Below, one piece after another: positions 37,525 to 45,742 of a stretch of 64,000 nucleotides of DNA. The DNA is from Pelagomonas calceolata (Eukaryota > Sar > Pelagophyceae > Pelagomonadales > Pelagomonadaceae). The stretch is from assembly GCA_918797485.1 (NCBI GenBank), contig CAKKNE010000006.1, forward strand, positions 1,364,001 to 1,428,000, read 5' to 3'. The notes below the pieces were generated by a model that did no database searches, had not been told where the DNA came from, and saw only the letters and a program-made list of their open reading frames with translations. The position numbers and the translations under genes were made by a program. Within the stretch, counting starts at the first letter, position 1. The number at the start of each line of letters is the position of its first letter.

Positions 37525-38685
37525 CTAACTCGACTTACCCTCATCGGACGACGGCTTCTCCGCCGCCGGCGCGTTGAACTTGTCCTCCAACGAAGCTAAC
37601 GTATTGCGCAGCGTTTTGCGCGCCAGCAACCTATTTTTTTCATTGGCCACCATGCGCTCGAAGAGCCGCAACCGCTCCGCGTGCGACGAAGCCTGAACTA
37701 ATCGTTGCACGCCCGACGTCTGCTCCTCTACTAAGGGTCCTACATCCTCCATCACCCTATCTCTCAGTGTCCGAACGTCCCTTTGCAGATCAGCAGGTAA
37801 TTCGGACAGGTTCACTGATTGAGGCAGCTGCTTATCACCCGAACCGCCGTTCTTCTCGGAGAGATATTTGATGAGCCGGTTCTGGACGTCCTGCTGCACC
37901 CGTCGGCCCGCCGCTTGCGCGCGCGCGTCGAGAAAGTTCTTCCACAGCTCGACGACGCCCCACAGAGAACCAGACCCGACGCCTCTCGAAGCTTCGAGCT
38001 TGCCGACGGCGTCTCTGGAGAAGCGGACGTCTTCCTTGCCTTGGTCCTGCATGTCGGCGACATCCCGCAGTGAATCTCTCACGGCCGCTTCCAGTTGCGA
38101 CACTTCCGACGATTCTTCGTCCGTTTCGTCGTCGTCTACGAGCTCCTCGACCTCGCACCGTAGATACGTCTCTCTGGTACGCGAATCGCCTTCGTTTAAC
38201 ACGTGTTTTATACGTACTCGAGAGTCTAACACTTTGTGGCTGCAGACGTACTTCACCGCATCATTCGTCTGTTGGCTTACTTCTTTGAGATCCTCCAGGT
38301 ACAGTACCACACCGACCTCGGCGAGCGTGTCGCTGTCCTCGGAGTTAACCATCGTAGTTACGAACCTTCTCCCACCGCTCATGAGGATGTCGGAGTACAT
38401 CTTCCGGTACCTCGGTTCGAAGATGTTGAGGACCTGGGTAGAACCAGGCGTGTAGGCCACGGCTCCCAGCGGGAAGAGTGGTAGGACCATCGTGCCGTTC
38501 GCGCCGCTCGGTTCCCTATCGGGCTGCTGGGGGTTGAGCTTGGCCAGCCACCTGATGTCGGGCGGCGCTTCGAGTTCCGGCGTTGCTCGTCTTGTTGTGT
38601 GTCGCAGCGCTATGCGCGTTGACGGCGGCGCGAATGCTGAGACAGCCACGCATGCTAGGGCACAGCTGGTCCAGCGGCGCGCCAT
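37525..38685 (-). CDS. Plastid-targeted LON substrate-binding domain protein
   Basis: A 386-residue protein with the N-terminal domain of Lon proteases but no ATPase or protease part. The leader MARRWTSCALACVAVSAFAP carries the SAFAP-type cleavage motif (Phe at +1) of complex plastids, followed by a Ser/Thr/Arg-rich transit region. The LON domain (about 70-190) is seen in LPLFPLGAVAYTPGSTQVLN, IFEPRYRKMYSDIL and GVVLYLEDLKEV. The C-terminal half is helical and charged, probably a coiled coil (AAVRDSLRDVADMQDQ, LRTLRDRVMEDVG pattern). Such plastid LON-domain proteins are known in algae and plants without a proven function. Longer upstream in-frame starts were rejected because SAFAP would then be internal. 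Confidence 0.83.
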   Translation of the reverse strand: MARRWTSCALACVAVSAFAPPSTRIALRHTTRRATPELEAPPDIRWLAKLNPQQPDREPSGANGTMVLPLFPLGAVAYTPGSTQVLNIFEPRYRKMYSDILMSGGRRFVTTMVNSEDSDTLAEVGVVLYLEDLKEVSQQTNDAVKYVCSHKVLDSRVRIKHVLNEGDSRTRETYLRCEVEELVDDDETDEESSEVSQLEAAVRDSLRDVADMQDQGKEDVRFSRDAVGKLEASRGVGSGSLWGVVELWKNFLDARAQAAGRRVQQDVQNRLIKYLSEKNGGSGDKQLPQSVNLSELPADLQRDVRTLRDRVMEDVGPLVEEQTSGVQRLVQASSHAERLRLFERMVANEKNRLLARKTLRNTLASLEDKFNAPAAEKPSSDEGKSS

Positions 38686-39220
38686 CGCTCGGATTTGAGG
38701 GATTGCTGGGATCAAGGACGCAATGCACGTCGAGTGCTTGCGCTCGCTCGGCCGCGCGCGTACGGTGGTGTGGATTTGCGATGACAGTGGCTGAGATGAG
38801 GCCGGCGCCGGCGGCTTTCCGGTACCGTTTCCTCGCCCGAGCGGAGACGTGTGCACCCGAGAGAGGCCTCGCAAAGCAGAAACCATTCGCCGGGTTTTTG
38901 GGGGGCTTGTATTGACTTTGATTGCAATTGTGCTGTGGATTTTAGGCCGAAGCCGTGCGGTGCAGCGTCCAAAGACATCGTGCAACGCACGAGGGAAACC
39001 ATGCGCGTCGGATCGCGGAGCCATAAGGCACGAGAGATGGTGCAAGCCGCTGCACTCTCCATATGATGTCACCGCTCTCCGGAGCCAAACGCGCGACGGT
39101 AGCGCTGCTCCACGCGGCGTCAGCGATGTATGCTCGCTGGCGTCGAGTTGGCACCGTCTCCTCACGCCATCGGCGCGAGCGATTTGTTCGAGACCATTTG
39201 ACGTCCGCGCAGGCGAAGCA
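38686..39220. other. Divergent spacer, possible 5'-UTR intron
   Basis: Lies between the LON-domain and tRNA-binding genes. No good CTAG palindrome was found. Near 39155-39212, a core-like CACGCCATCGGCGCGAGCG is followed by GACGTCCGCGCAG just before the next ATG, which looks like the 3' end of an introner in the leader. Confidence 0.4.
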
Positions 39221-39832
39221 ATGAGAGTAGCAGCCATGCTCCTGGCCGCGCGGGCCGCCGCGCTCGCGCCGCGCCTGCCGTCCATGGCACGGAGCGCCAC
39301 TCGTTCCACAGTAAGGATGGACGCCGCGACGCCCGAGCAGTTCGCGCGCATCGACTTAAGGGTGGGGACCATTGTGGACGCGTTCAACCACCCCGAGTCC
39401 GAGAAATTGATCGTCGAGGAGATCGACCTGGGCGAGCCCGACGGGCCGCGGCAGATCGTGTCCGGGCTGCAGGACTTCTACAAAGCGAGTGAGCTCGTCG
39501 GGAAGAAGGTTTTAGTAGTAGCAAACTTACCGACGGCGAAGTTGGGGGGCATGCCTTCCGCCGGCATGGTGTTGTGCGGTTCGGCGGACGAGAAGGCGAA
39601 GGTCGAGGTGTTGGAGCCGCCCGCGGCCTGCGAGGACGGCGAGCCGGCTTATCTCGAGGGCGTGGACGCCGACCTGGCCACGCCGAACCAGGTGAAGAAG
39701 AAGAAGCTCTGGGCGCCGGTGGCCGCCGAACTCAAACTTGTCGGTGGTGTTGCTACGTTCGACGGCAAACCGATCGAGACGTCGGAGGGGACGTGCTCCT
39801 GCGCGTCGATCACGGACGGGCCGATTTCTTAG
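39221..39832 (+). CDS. EMAP-II/Trbp111-type tRNA-binding protein
   Basis: A 203-residue protein. The OB-fold tRNA-binding domain (about 40-145) is clear: FARIDLRVGTIVDAFNHPES, then EKLIVEEIDLGE, RQIVSGLQDFYKASELVGKK and VLVVANLPTAKLGGMPSAGM, all close to the C-terminal domain of methionyl-tRNA synthetase and to AIMP1/Arc1. A leader (MRVAAMLLAARAAALAP) and a Ser/Arg/Thr-rich stretch suggest plastid or mitochondrial import. It would bind tRNA and may assist an organellar aminoacyl-tRNA synthetase. The last 55 residues (LATPNQVKKKKLW onward) extend the fold as in AIMP1. Confidence 0.85.
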   Translation: MRVAAMLLAARAAALAPRLPSMARSATRSTVRMDAATPEQFARIDLRVGTIVDAFNHPESEKLIVEEIDLGEPDGPRQIVSGLQDFYKASELVGKKVLVVANLPTAKLGGMPSAGMVLCGSADEKAKVEVLEPPAACEDGEPAYLEGVDADLATPNQVKKKKLWAPVAAELKLVGGVATFDGKPIETSEGTCSCASITDGPIS

Positions 39833-39896
39833 AGTTCGTTAAAACACAATTACTCTTCACATTTCTCGTCGATGGCGTCGGGGCTGGCAGCCACCT

Positions 39897-40310
39897 TCAC
39901 ACGTGCTCGTTGTCCCCGAGCGTCTCGCCGCGCAGCGCGTAGGCCGCCGCGCCCAGCGCTATTACTGTCGCGACCATGGGCCAGCTCAGCTCGTCGCGCG
40001 TCGCTATTGCCAGCGCTGTCGCCGCGCCGACCACGAAGACCTTGACGGCGACGGAGACCCAGGCGGGTTCGCGGTCGTCGTCGTCGAGGAGCTCATCACT
40101 CAGTAAACCGATCGCCGCGGCCAGCTTGTCGCAGCGTAGCGCGGCGTCGGCCACGTCTGCTCGCAAGAGGAGCTCGTAAATATCGTCCCGGTCCTCTTCC
40201 CAGTCGCGGTGCTCAAGGGCCACTTCTAGCGCGCCTATTATAGTTTCCCTCGTGGCGTCTGGGACGTCTTGTAAGAGTTGGGCGGTGTCGCGGCGGATGA
40301 AGTCGGCCAT
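39897..40310 (-). CDS. Small membrane protein with two C-terminal helices
   Basis: A 137-residue protein of unknown function. The first 75 residues are acidic and helical (LLQDVPDATRETIIGALEVA, DDIYELLLRADVADAALRCD). Two hydrophobic helices follow (about 84-103 VAVKVFVVGAATALAIA; about 108-128 WPMVATVIALGAAAYAL) with a short tail. No signal peptide, so it is probably inserted by its C-terminal hairpin. I do not recognise the family. Confidence 0.6.
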   Translation of the reverse strand: MADFIRRDTAQLLQDVPDATRETIIGALEVALEHRDWEEDRDDIYELLLRADVADAALRCDKLAAAIGLLSDELLDDDDREPAWVSVAVKVFVVGAATALAIATRDELSWPMVATVIALGAAAYALRGETLGDNEHV

Positions 40311-40953
40311 CTGCTGCTGTCTGCACCTGCCAGCACCACGTATGCGCGCGCGAGTGCTGCTGTGGCGCTGCTGCAGCAGTGGCTTTATGGCTTTGCGGTG
40401 GCTAGCGGTCTCGAAACTTTTGCTGCACTTCGAGCACTGTCTGAAAATGCTTCCTGCAAATTCACACCAGCGGTGCGCACTGTAAGTCTCGTTTTTTTTG
40501 GAAAATGTCAGCCCAGAAAAACCCGTACCAAAAGTTTAAATCTCAAAGAACGCCTGCAGGCCTCTGTTCCGCCCAGAGCACGGCCCTAGGCTTCGCATGG
40601 CGCCCGTACGCCGCGGGTGAGGCCGAGGCACGGGCGGGACCAGACTCCGCACGAGACATTAAACGCCCGCCGCTGCACGCCGCGAGACGCACTCCATTAT
40701 CCGGCGAGCATCTCAGGCGCACGATCTGTATTGGCAACGAGGGTCGCAGCGAAAACGCGTGGTCATTGCGCCTCGGGAGAACACAAATAGTCTCATAGAG
40801 TGTTCCACGGGCGCCAAACCCGGCGCGCGCGACCGCAACAAAGCTCAAACTGCGGCGCCAGCACCCAAAGACGCGGCGCCCGCAACCCACCTCGGCGCGC
40901 GACGCACAGAGCCCGCAGACGCGGACCCAGGTCAGCGCGCGACCACCGACGCG
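40311..40953. other. Divergent spacer with a half-site only
   Basis: The 643-bp gap between the small membrane protein and the SAM-domain gene holds one CTAGCGG half-site near 40402 without a proper second arm. Frames here have no protein character. Confidence 0.4.
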
Positions 40954-43196
40954 ATGGCGCAGACCCAGCACCTCCCCGCCTTACTGGGCAGCGTGGGCCT
41001 CGGACACCTCGCGCCGCGCCTGACGCAAAATGAAATCGACTGGGAAACAGCAAGGCTCATGAAGTCGAGCGACCTCGCCGACGTCGGCATGACCTCCCAA
41101 GAGGCGGCGCTCTTCCGCGCGGCCGTGGCGCGGTCGCTCGGCCTGTTCACGCGCGTGAACTCGAGCAACATGATCACACCTCTGGGTCAGAGCGAACCGG
41201 TCAAGATGAGCACCTTCGCGCGGGGCGTGAAAGGCGTCGACCCCGGCGCTTTGGTGTCCTACGTGACGACGCGCCTGGGCGAGGCTTCCGATGTCAGACC
41301 ATTGGCGAAGGTCGCTCCGCCCGTCAAGGAAGAAGGAGGTCGGTGGCGCCGCGGCGTGACGCTCGCGCCCGAAGCTCCAGCACCTGTACAAAAGAAGGCC
41401 GTGCCTCCTCCAATCCCGAACGCCTGGGGCCTCCTGCCCAAGCCCGCCGAGCCGGCGCCGGCGCCGCCGGCGAACGCCTGGGCCGCGCCGCCGGGCCTCC
41501 AGCCGGCGCCTCCCGAGCCGCCGAAGGCCAACGCCTGGGCCGCCGGCGCGCCTTTATCCGCGAGGACCACCGGCGCGAGCGCCGGCGCGCCGCTTGTCCA
41601 CAAGGACAGTACGAGCTCCTCGGAATCCATCAAGTTCGTCGGGTCCGTGCCTCCACCCAAACGAGAAACGGCCGACGAGCGCGCCCAGACGGCCATGATG
41701 GTCGCGCTCCGAGCGTGGGTCGCGAAGCAGCCCCAGAAGAAGCAATTGATGTCCGAGGTCCACCACTTCTGGACGGCCCACCCCGAATTGACGAAGCCTA
41801 GGGAGCGCATGACCAAAGTGGTAGAGAGGCACGCACCAACCCATGGCATGAAGTTCCGCAAACTGCCGGCGCCGGACGGCGGCGTGCTGGAGCTCGACGC
41901 CCCCAAACCTATTGTACAGAACGCGTGGACGGCGCCGCCCCAGAAGGCGCCGGCGCCGATCGCCGCGCCGGAAATCCAGCTGAACATGGGCCGGTCGCCC
42001 GTGTTAGCCGCGGCGGCGCCGGCGCCCATGCCCTGGAACCCCTTGTTGGACGCCGTGGTCGGCGAGGCGCCGGCGCGGTCTGTGGTCGGGTTCGTGCCGG
42101 AGAGACTCGGCTCCTCCGCTTTGAACGGGGACGGGCACGAACGACTCGGCCCGTCGGCGCCTGTGTGAAAATCAAATTTCAGGCGCCCCACGCCATCGAC
42201 GCGACGCGTCTGCTCGATGGCGTAGAGCTTCTACGCCGTCGACGCGATGCCGTAACCTCGCTCACTGGTTGATTCCCACTCAGGTCGGCGCTGAACGGCG
42301 ACCGCCTGGCCTTCGAGCAGTCAGCAAAAAATGAGGAGGCGTCCCAGGCCTTGATTCAGAAGTTGCTTGCTGATGATAGAGCTACTCTACAAAGACCACC
42401 ACCCGCGCGCAAGCCGCGGCCGAAGCCGCGGCGGACCGCCGGCTCCGCGTTCGATCCGCCGCCCACCGTCGAGTCGGCGAGACGTAGGGTCGACGCCTTC
42501 CTCCTGAAGCACCCCAAAGTTGATAAAAGGGGCACGGCGGCCCTTCGGAGGTTGGAGCCGCGAAAACAGATTAGACTTGTACGTAGATTGGAAGCGGACC
42601 AGCACAAGTCCGAGGTCGACGGCGTGTTGGTGCTAGCTTCCATCAAGGACAACAACAACTTCGCCGCCACGGCTTCTGAGTTGCAGAAGCTTACGGATAG
42701 TCTGAGACCCGTCGCGGACCGCCTCGCTTTGTCTTCAGACGCCGTCGCGAAGCTCTCCACACTAAGTAGAGAGGACCAGTCCAAGGTCGCGACGCGCTTC
42801 GAGGAGCCGGGCTACTTGGATGATCTGCGGAACGTGGAAGGCTTCGTCAAATGCTGCTTCCACGATCGAGGCGACCCCCTCAGAAGGTTACTGAGAGGTA
42901 GACCGATGGAGCCGCTCCTCGTAAAAGCGGTCCAGGAGTTGGACCTGGCTCCTGATTGTATTGCGGCTCTCAGAAAGCTGGCTCTCCGCAAGCAGAAGGA
43001 CGCCGCGGCCGCGATTACATCTCTTGAGACGTGTGTCACGTCGTCCACGCTCTTGGCCGCTTTGGAAGACGGTTCTTTGTTGAGCGGCGCCCTGAAGGAG
43101 CGCCTGCAGCGCGCTTCGCAAAGCAAGTGGGCGCGGCCGGACAGCGTCGTCTCGTCGACGTCGTCGTCGGAGCTGTCCGCGCTCGGCGCCTGGTAG
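40954..43196 (+). CDS. SAM and winged-helix-like protein, paralogue of the window's first gene
   Basis: Two exons (40954-42164 and 42284-43196) give 707 residues; the total is divisible by three. An N-terminal SAM domain (about 5-70: LLGSVGLGHLAPRL, MKSSDLADVGMTSQEAALF) is followed by Pro/Ala-rich linkers with repeated NAWG/NAWA units, one winged-helix-like unit (about 248-315: LRAWVAKQPQKKQLMSEVHH, then HGMKFRKLP), another linker, and a helical domain (about 460-707) homologous to the first gene: ARRRVDAFLLKH, IRLVRRLEAD, NVEGFVKCCF. Function unknown; SAM plus a nucleic-acid-type fold suggests an RNA- or chromatin-linked assembly protein. Start is the first ATG of the frame. Confidence 0.8.
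42165..42283 (+). other. 119-nt introner-like intron in the SAM-domain gene
   Basis: Donor GTGAAAAT and acceptor CCCACTCAG. Near the ends are AATCAA and TTGATT as terminal inverted repeats. Inside is a perfect 10-bp hairpin, ACGCCATCGA with TCGATGGCGT. Splicing joins frames precisely to complete the domain shared with the paralogue. Confidence 0.88.
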
Positions 43197-43336
43197 CTTC
43201 GTATCCTCTCATCCTGTCTGCATAAGAAGTCTCCCATACTTTCCTCTTCTTTCGCGGCGCCCAGTCGTATTGGCATTCGGCGCGCGGAATTCAGCGCCGG
43301 GCGCCGCCCCCCCGAGCCCGGCGTAGATTGCGGAAG

Positions 43337-43800
43337 ATGGGCGACGTCAGCGACCGGTTGGAGGTCAAGGTCGTCGCCGCGCGGGGGCTCGGCGAGGTCG
43401 AGGGCGGCGACTGCAACCCGTTCGCGCTGGTGCGGTGCGGCGCCGAGGAGGAGCGGACGGCCGTCGCCTCGGCGACGTCGTCGGCGCCCGAGTGGAACGC
43501 GAGCACGATGATATTCACGGACGTCGCCGACGCGGCGGACGACGTCGTCGTCGCCGTCATGCACAAGGCCCTGTCGGCGGCGCGGGACAAGGCGCTGGGC
43601 CGCGCCGTGATCATCCTGCGGACGTGCTTCCAGGCCGTCGCCGTCGAGCAGGACGACTGGTTCCCGCTCGAGGACGCGGACGGCCGGGCCTGCGGCGAGG
43701 TCCGGCTCGAGCTGGCGTACTTCGTGGACGCGGACGACGACTTCACGGACTCACGGTCGCCCAATGGCGCTAGTAATCAAACAACAATTACTCCAGCAGA
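43337..43800 (+). CDS. C2-domain protein, 3' end unresolved
   Basis: The frame from MGDVSDRLEVKVVAARGLGE reads as a C2 domain (about 7-125): VVAARGLGEVEGGDCNPFAL is strands 1-2 with Asp in the calcium loop, PEWNASTMIFTD is strand 4, and GRAVIILRTCFQAV and WFPLEDADGRACGEVRLELAYF complete the fold. C2 domains bind membranes, often with calcium. The reading stays open to 44581, but beyond about 43790 it runs antisense to the Noc3 gene and loses protein character; the real stop, possibly after a small intron, cannot be placed. It begins 140 bp after the preceding gene on the same strand. Confidence 0.6.
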
Positions 43801-43818
43801 CGCCGTCGACGCGGGCGC

Positions 43819-45447
43819 CTACCGCCGCTTCTTCTTCCGCGGCGGCTGTCTAGATACCGGCTCCGGCACGAGCCGCGCGTCCAGCAACTTTCGAGGATCG
43901 TCGCAAGCGCCCGGCCGCGTGCCCGCCAGCATGGCCCGAGCCTGGGCCGCGACCCGCGCGTCGACGTGGCGCGCCAACAACAGCAGCTCCCAGGCCGGCG
44001 CGCCGAGCGCGCTCGCCTGTTCTGCGGACGCCGCCGCGGCGTTATACGAAGCGCCCGCACTGTGGGGCCCGCGCGCCTCGTCGTCCTCGAGGAGGCATTC
44101 CAGGATGGGATCCCTCTTCATAATGTTCCGGGCCGCCGCGACGAAGGCGGCGCCGTTGTATCTGTGTAAAGCTAGGAGTAGGGCGCGCCTTAGTACTGCG
44201 GCCGCCCTTCTCGTCTCGAGGCGCGACCTTTCTACCGCGGTCCTCAGAACGCATTCCAGCGCTTGTGAGTCCACACTTCCATCGACACATGCTTGTAATA
44301 AAGCGCGAAACACGCCATCGACGAACGCGCCGTCGTCGTCCAACTCCAACGCACTCCGCGAGACGTCAGCTAATACGAGAGCGGCGTCGGCGCAACACAA
44401 GGCCGTCTCGGGCTCGCACTGGTCGTCTCGAGCGATGCCTCGTATCTGGTTCAAACATGCGTCGACGACGTCCGCGTTCGCCGCTGGTGCTAATTTTTTA
44501 AGCCCACGCAACGCCGACGGCAACAGAACCCGTCTCGTACGAGCGTCGCCTCGGTACGCCGCCTGCACGACCCGCCCGTAGATCAGCCCGAGCTCATGCA
44601 CTAGAGAGCGAGCGTTCCGCCTCGTCTCCTCGGCATCGACGCGCGCGGCCGTTTCCTTCATGTCTTTGGCCGCCTGGATCTCGTCGTCGCGCGCTTTCCT
44701 CGTCTTCGTCTTGACCTTCTTCGCGGCTTTTTGAGGTTGTTTTTTGGTCGCGAGCTTCCTCAGGCGATTTTTCTCGAGAAAAGCTTCGTCGTCGAGAGCT
44801 GCGGGCGCTGCCAAGTCGGCTAACAGGTCGAGAGCATCACATCTTCTAAGACCGCCCTTCCTATCGCGTAACAAGCCATGGATCGCCTTCGCGACGCTTA
44901 GTGACGCGGCACCGCTCCGGTCATCTGATATGGCCCTTCGCAAGGACTTGAGCGCTGATTCCCTCACTACCTCATCAGCGTGATCTAGACCAGGTGCGGC
45001 CACCCTCAAAACATCCTCGGACAGGTTAAAGGAAGGTCTTCGAGCATACAACTCCCCGCAACACCTCATAGCAACAGCCACTAATGATGCATCCGTATCT
45101 TTATTCTTAGCGGCTTTGCTCAAAGACGAGACGAACACGCCGTAGGCCTTGACGAGCCACTCCTCCTTGAGCCGGAGTTTCTGCGTCTCGCGCGTCTGGG
45201 TCTGGTCCCTTTCTTTTGCGGAGGCTATGCGTACCCGATACGCGGGCAAGACGTCGAGAAAAACGGCGCACTGCGAGAGCCAGGCCCTCGCCTTTCTCGT
45301 CGTGGACGTGGCGCCGTCGGCCATCGCTTGCAACTGCTTGATCAGAGGTTCCTCGTGGTCCTGCTTCACGAGCGCTGCATCCGGATCACTTGTTATTGAT
45401 TCACATAGTACCGCTAGTTGGCCGAGCCACTTCTGGTCGCTCGGCAT
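43819..45447 (-). CDS. NOC3: Nucleolar complex protein 3 (Noc3-like)
   Basis: A 542-residue protein of the Noc3 family, which acts in pre-60S ribosome assembly and in loading the replication complex. AVFLDVLPAYRVR matches the family's LLDVLPGYRIR. NRLRKLATKKQPQKAAKKVK is a basic nuclear/nucleolar signal, and the CBF/Noc domain (about 290-460) shows ARSLVHELGLIYGRVVQAAY and LLPSALRGLKKLAPAANADV. The C-terminus ends in a basic KKKRR. The start is taken at MPSDQKWLGQL because the earlier in-frame ATG (45744) would overlap the start of the divergent gene and run through the promoter palindrome. It is shorter than yeast Noc3, mainly at the N-terminus. Confidence 0.8.
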   Translation of the reverse strand: MPSDQKWLGQLAVLCESITSDPDAALVKQDHEEPLIKQLQAMADGATSTTRKARAWLSQCAVFLDVLPAYRVRIASAKERDQTQTRETQKLRLKEEWLVKAYGVFVSSLSKAAKNKDTDASLVAVAMRCCGELYARRPSFNLSEDVLRVAAPGLDHADEVVRESALKSLRRAISDDRSGAASLSVAKAIHGLLRDRKGGLRRCDALDLLADLAAPAALDDEAFLEKNRLRKLATKKQPQKAAKKVKTKTRKARDDEIQAAKDMKETAARVDAEETRRNARSLVHELGLIYGRVVQAAYRGDARTRRVLLPSALRGLKKLAPAANADVVDACLNQIRGIARDDQCEPETALCCADAALVLADVSRSALELDDDGAFVDGVFRALLQACVDGSVDSQALECVLRTAVERSRLETRRAAAVLRRALLLALHRYNGAAFVAAARNIMKRDPILECLLEDDEARGPHSAGASYNAAAASAEQASALGAPAWELLLLARHVDARVAAQARAMLAGTRPGACDDPRKLLDARLVPEPVSRQPPRKKKRR

Positions 45448-45608
45448 GGCTGCAATGCAAGGCTGTGCGGCGATGACGGCCAATGCGTGAGACCACGGCG
45501 CGTGTTTTGCTAGCGTTCGCTGCGGCGCAGCCGCTCGAGTATTTAAACGCCGCAAAGCACCCGAGCGGCACCGATGCGCCTCGGGCGACGACACAGCGGC
45601 AAGTGCAG

Positions 45609-45629
45609 CTAGCGCGATTGACACACTAG
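45609..45629 (-). promoter_or_regulatory. CTAG bipartite palindrome, copy 8
   Basis: On the minus strand the arms are CTAGTGTG and CGCTAG with a TCAATCG centre. It is more diverged but keeps both CTAG ends at the right spacing. It is 162 bp from the Noc3 ATG and 114-134 bp from that of the coiled-coil gene. Confidence 0.5.
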
Positions 45630-45742
45630 CTTTTGCGTGATGAGGAGCGTATCCTCTTCCATAGATCGCAGGGTGCTGCTGAGAGCCAGCGACGATTGCT
45701 GCGGACCTAAACCGTGCGTCGCCGCGCGGCATCGCTTGAACC

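Noticed and set aside
37525-39387. Extension of the LON-domain protein by some 230 residues upstream
   Set aside because: It would bury the SAFAP targeting motif inside the protein and overlap the divergent gene's start.
43800-44581. Continuation of the C2-gene frame for another 260 codons
   Set aside because: It is antisense to the Noc3-like coding region and has no protein-like pattern; the minus-strand sequence is clearly the conserved one.
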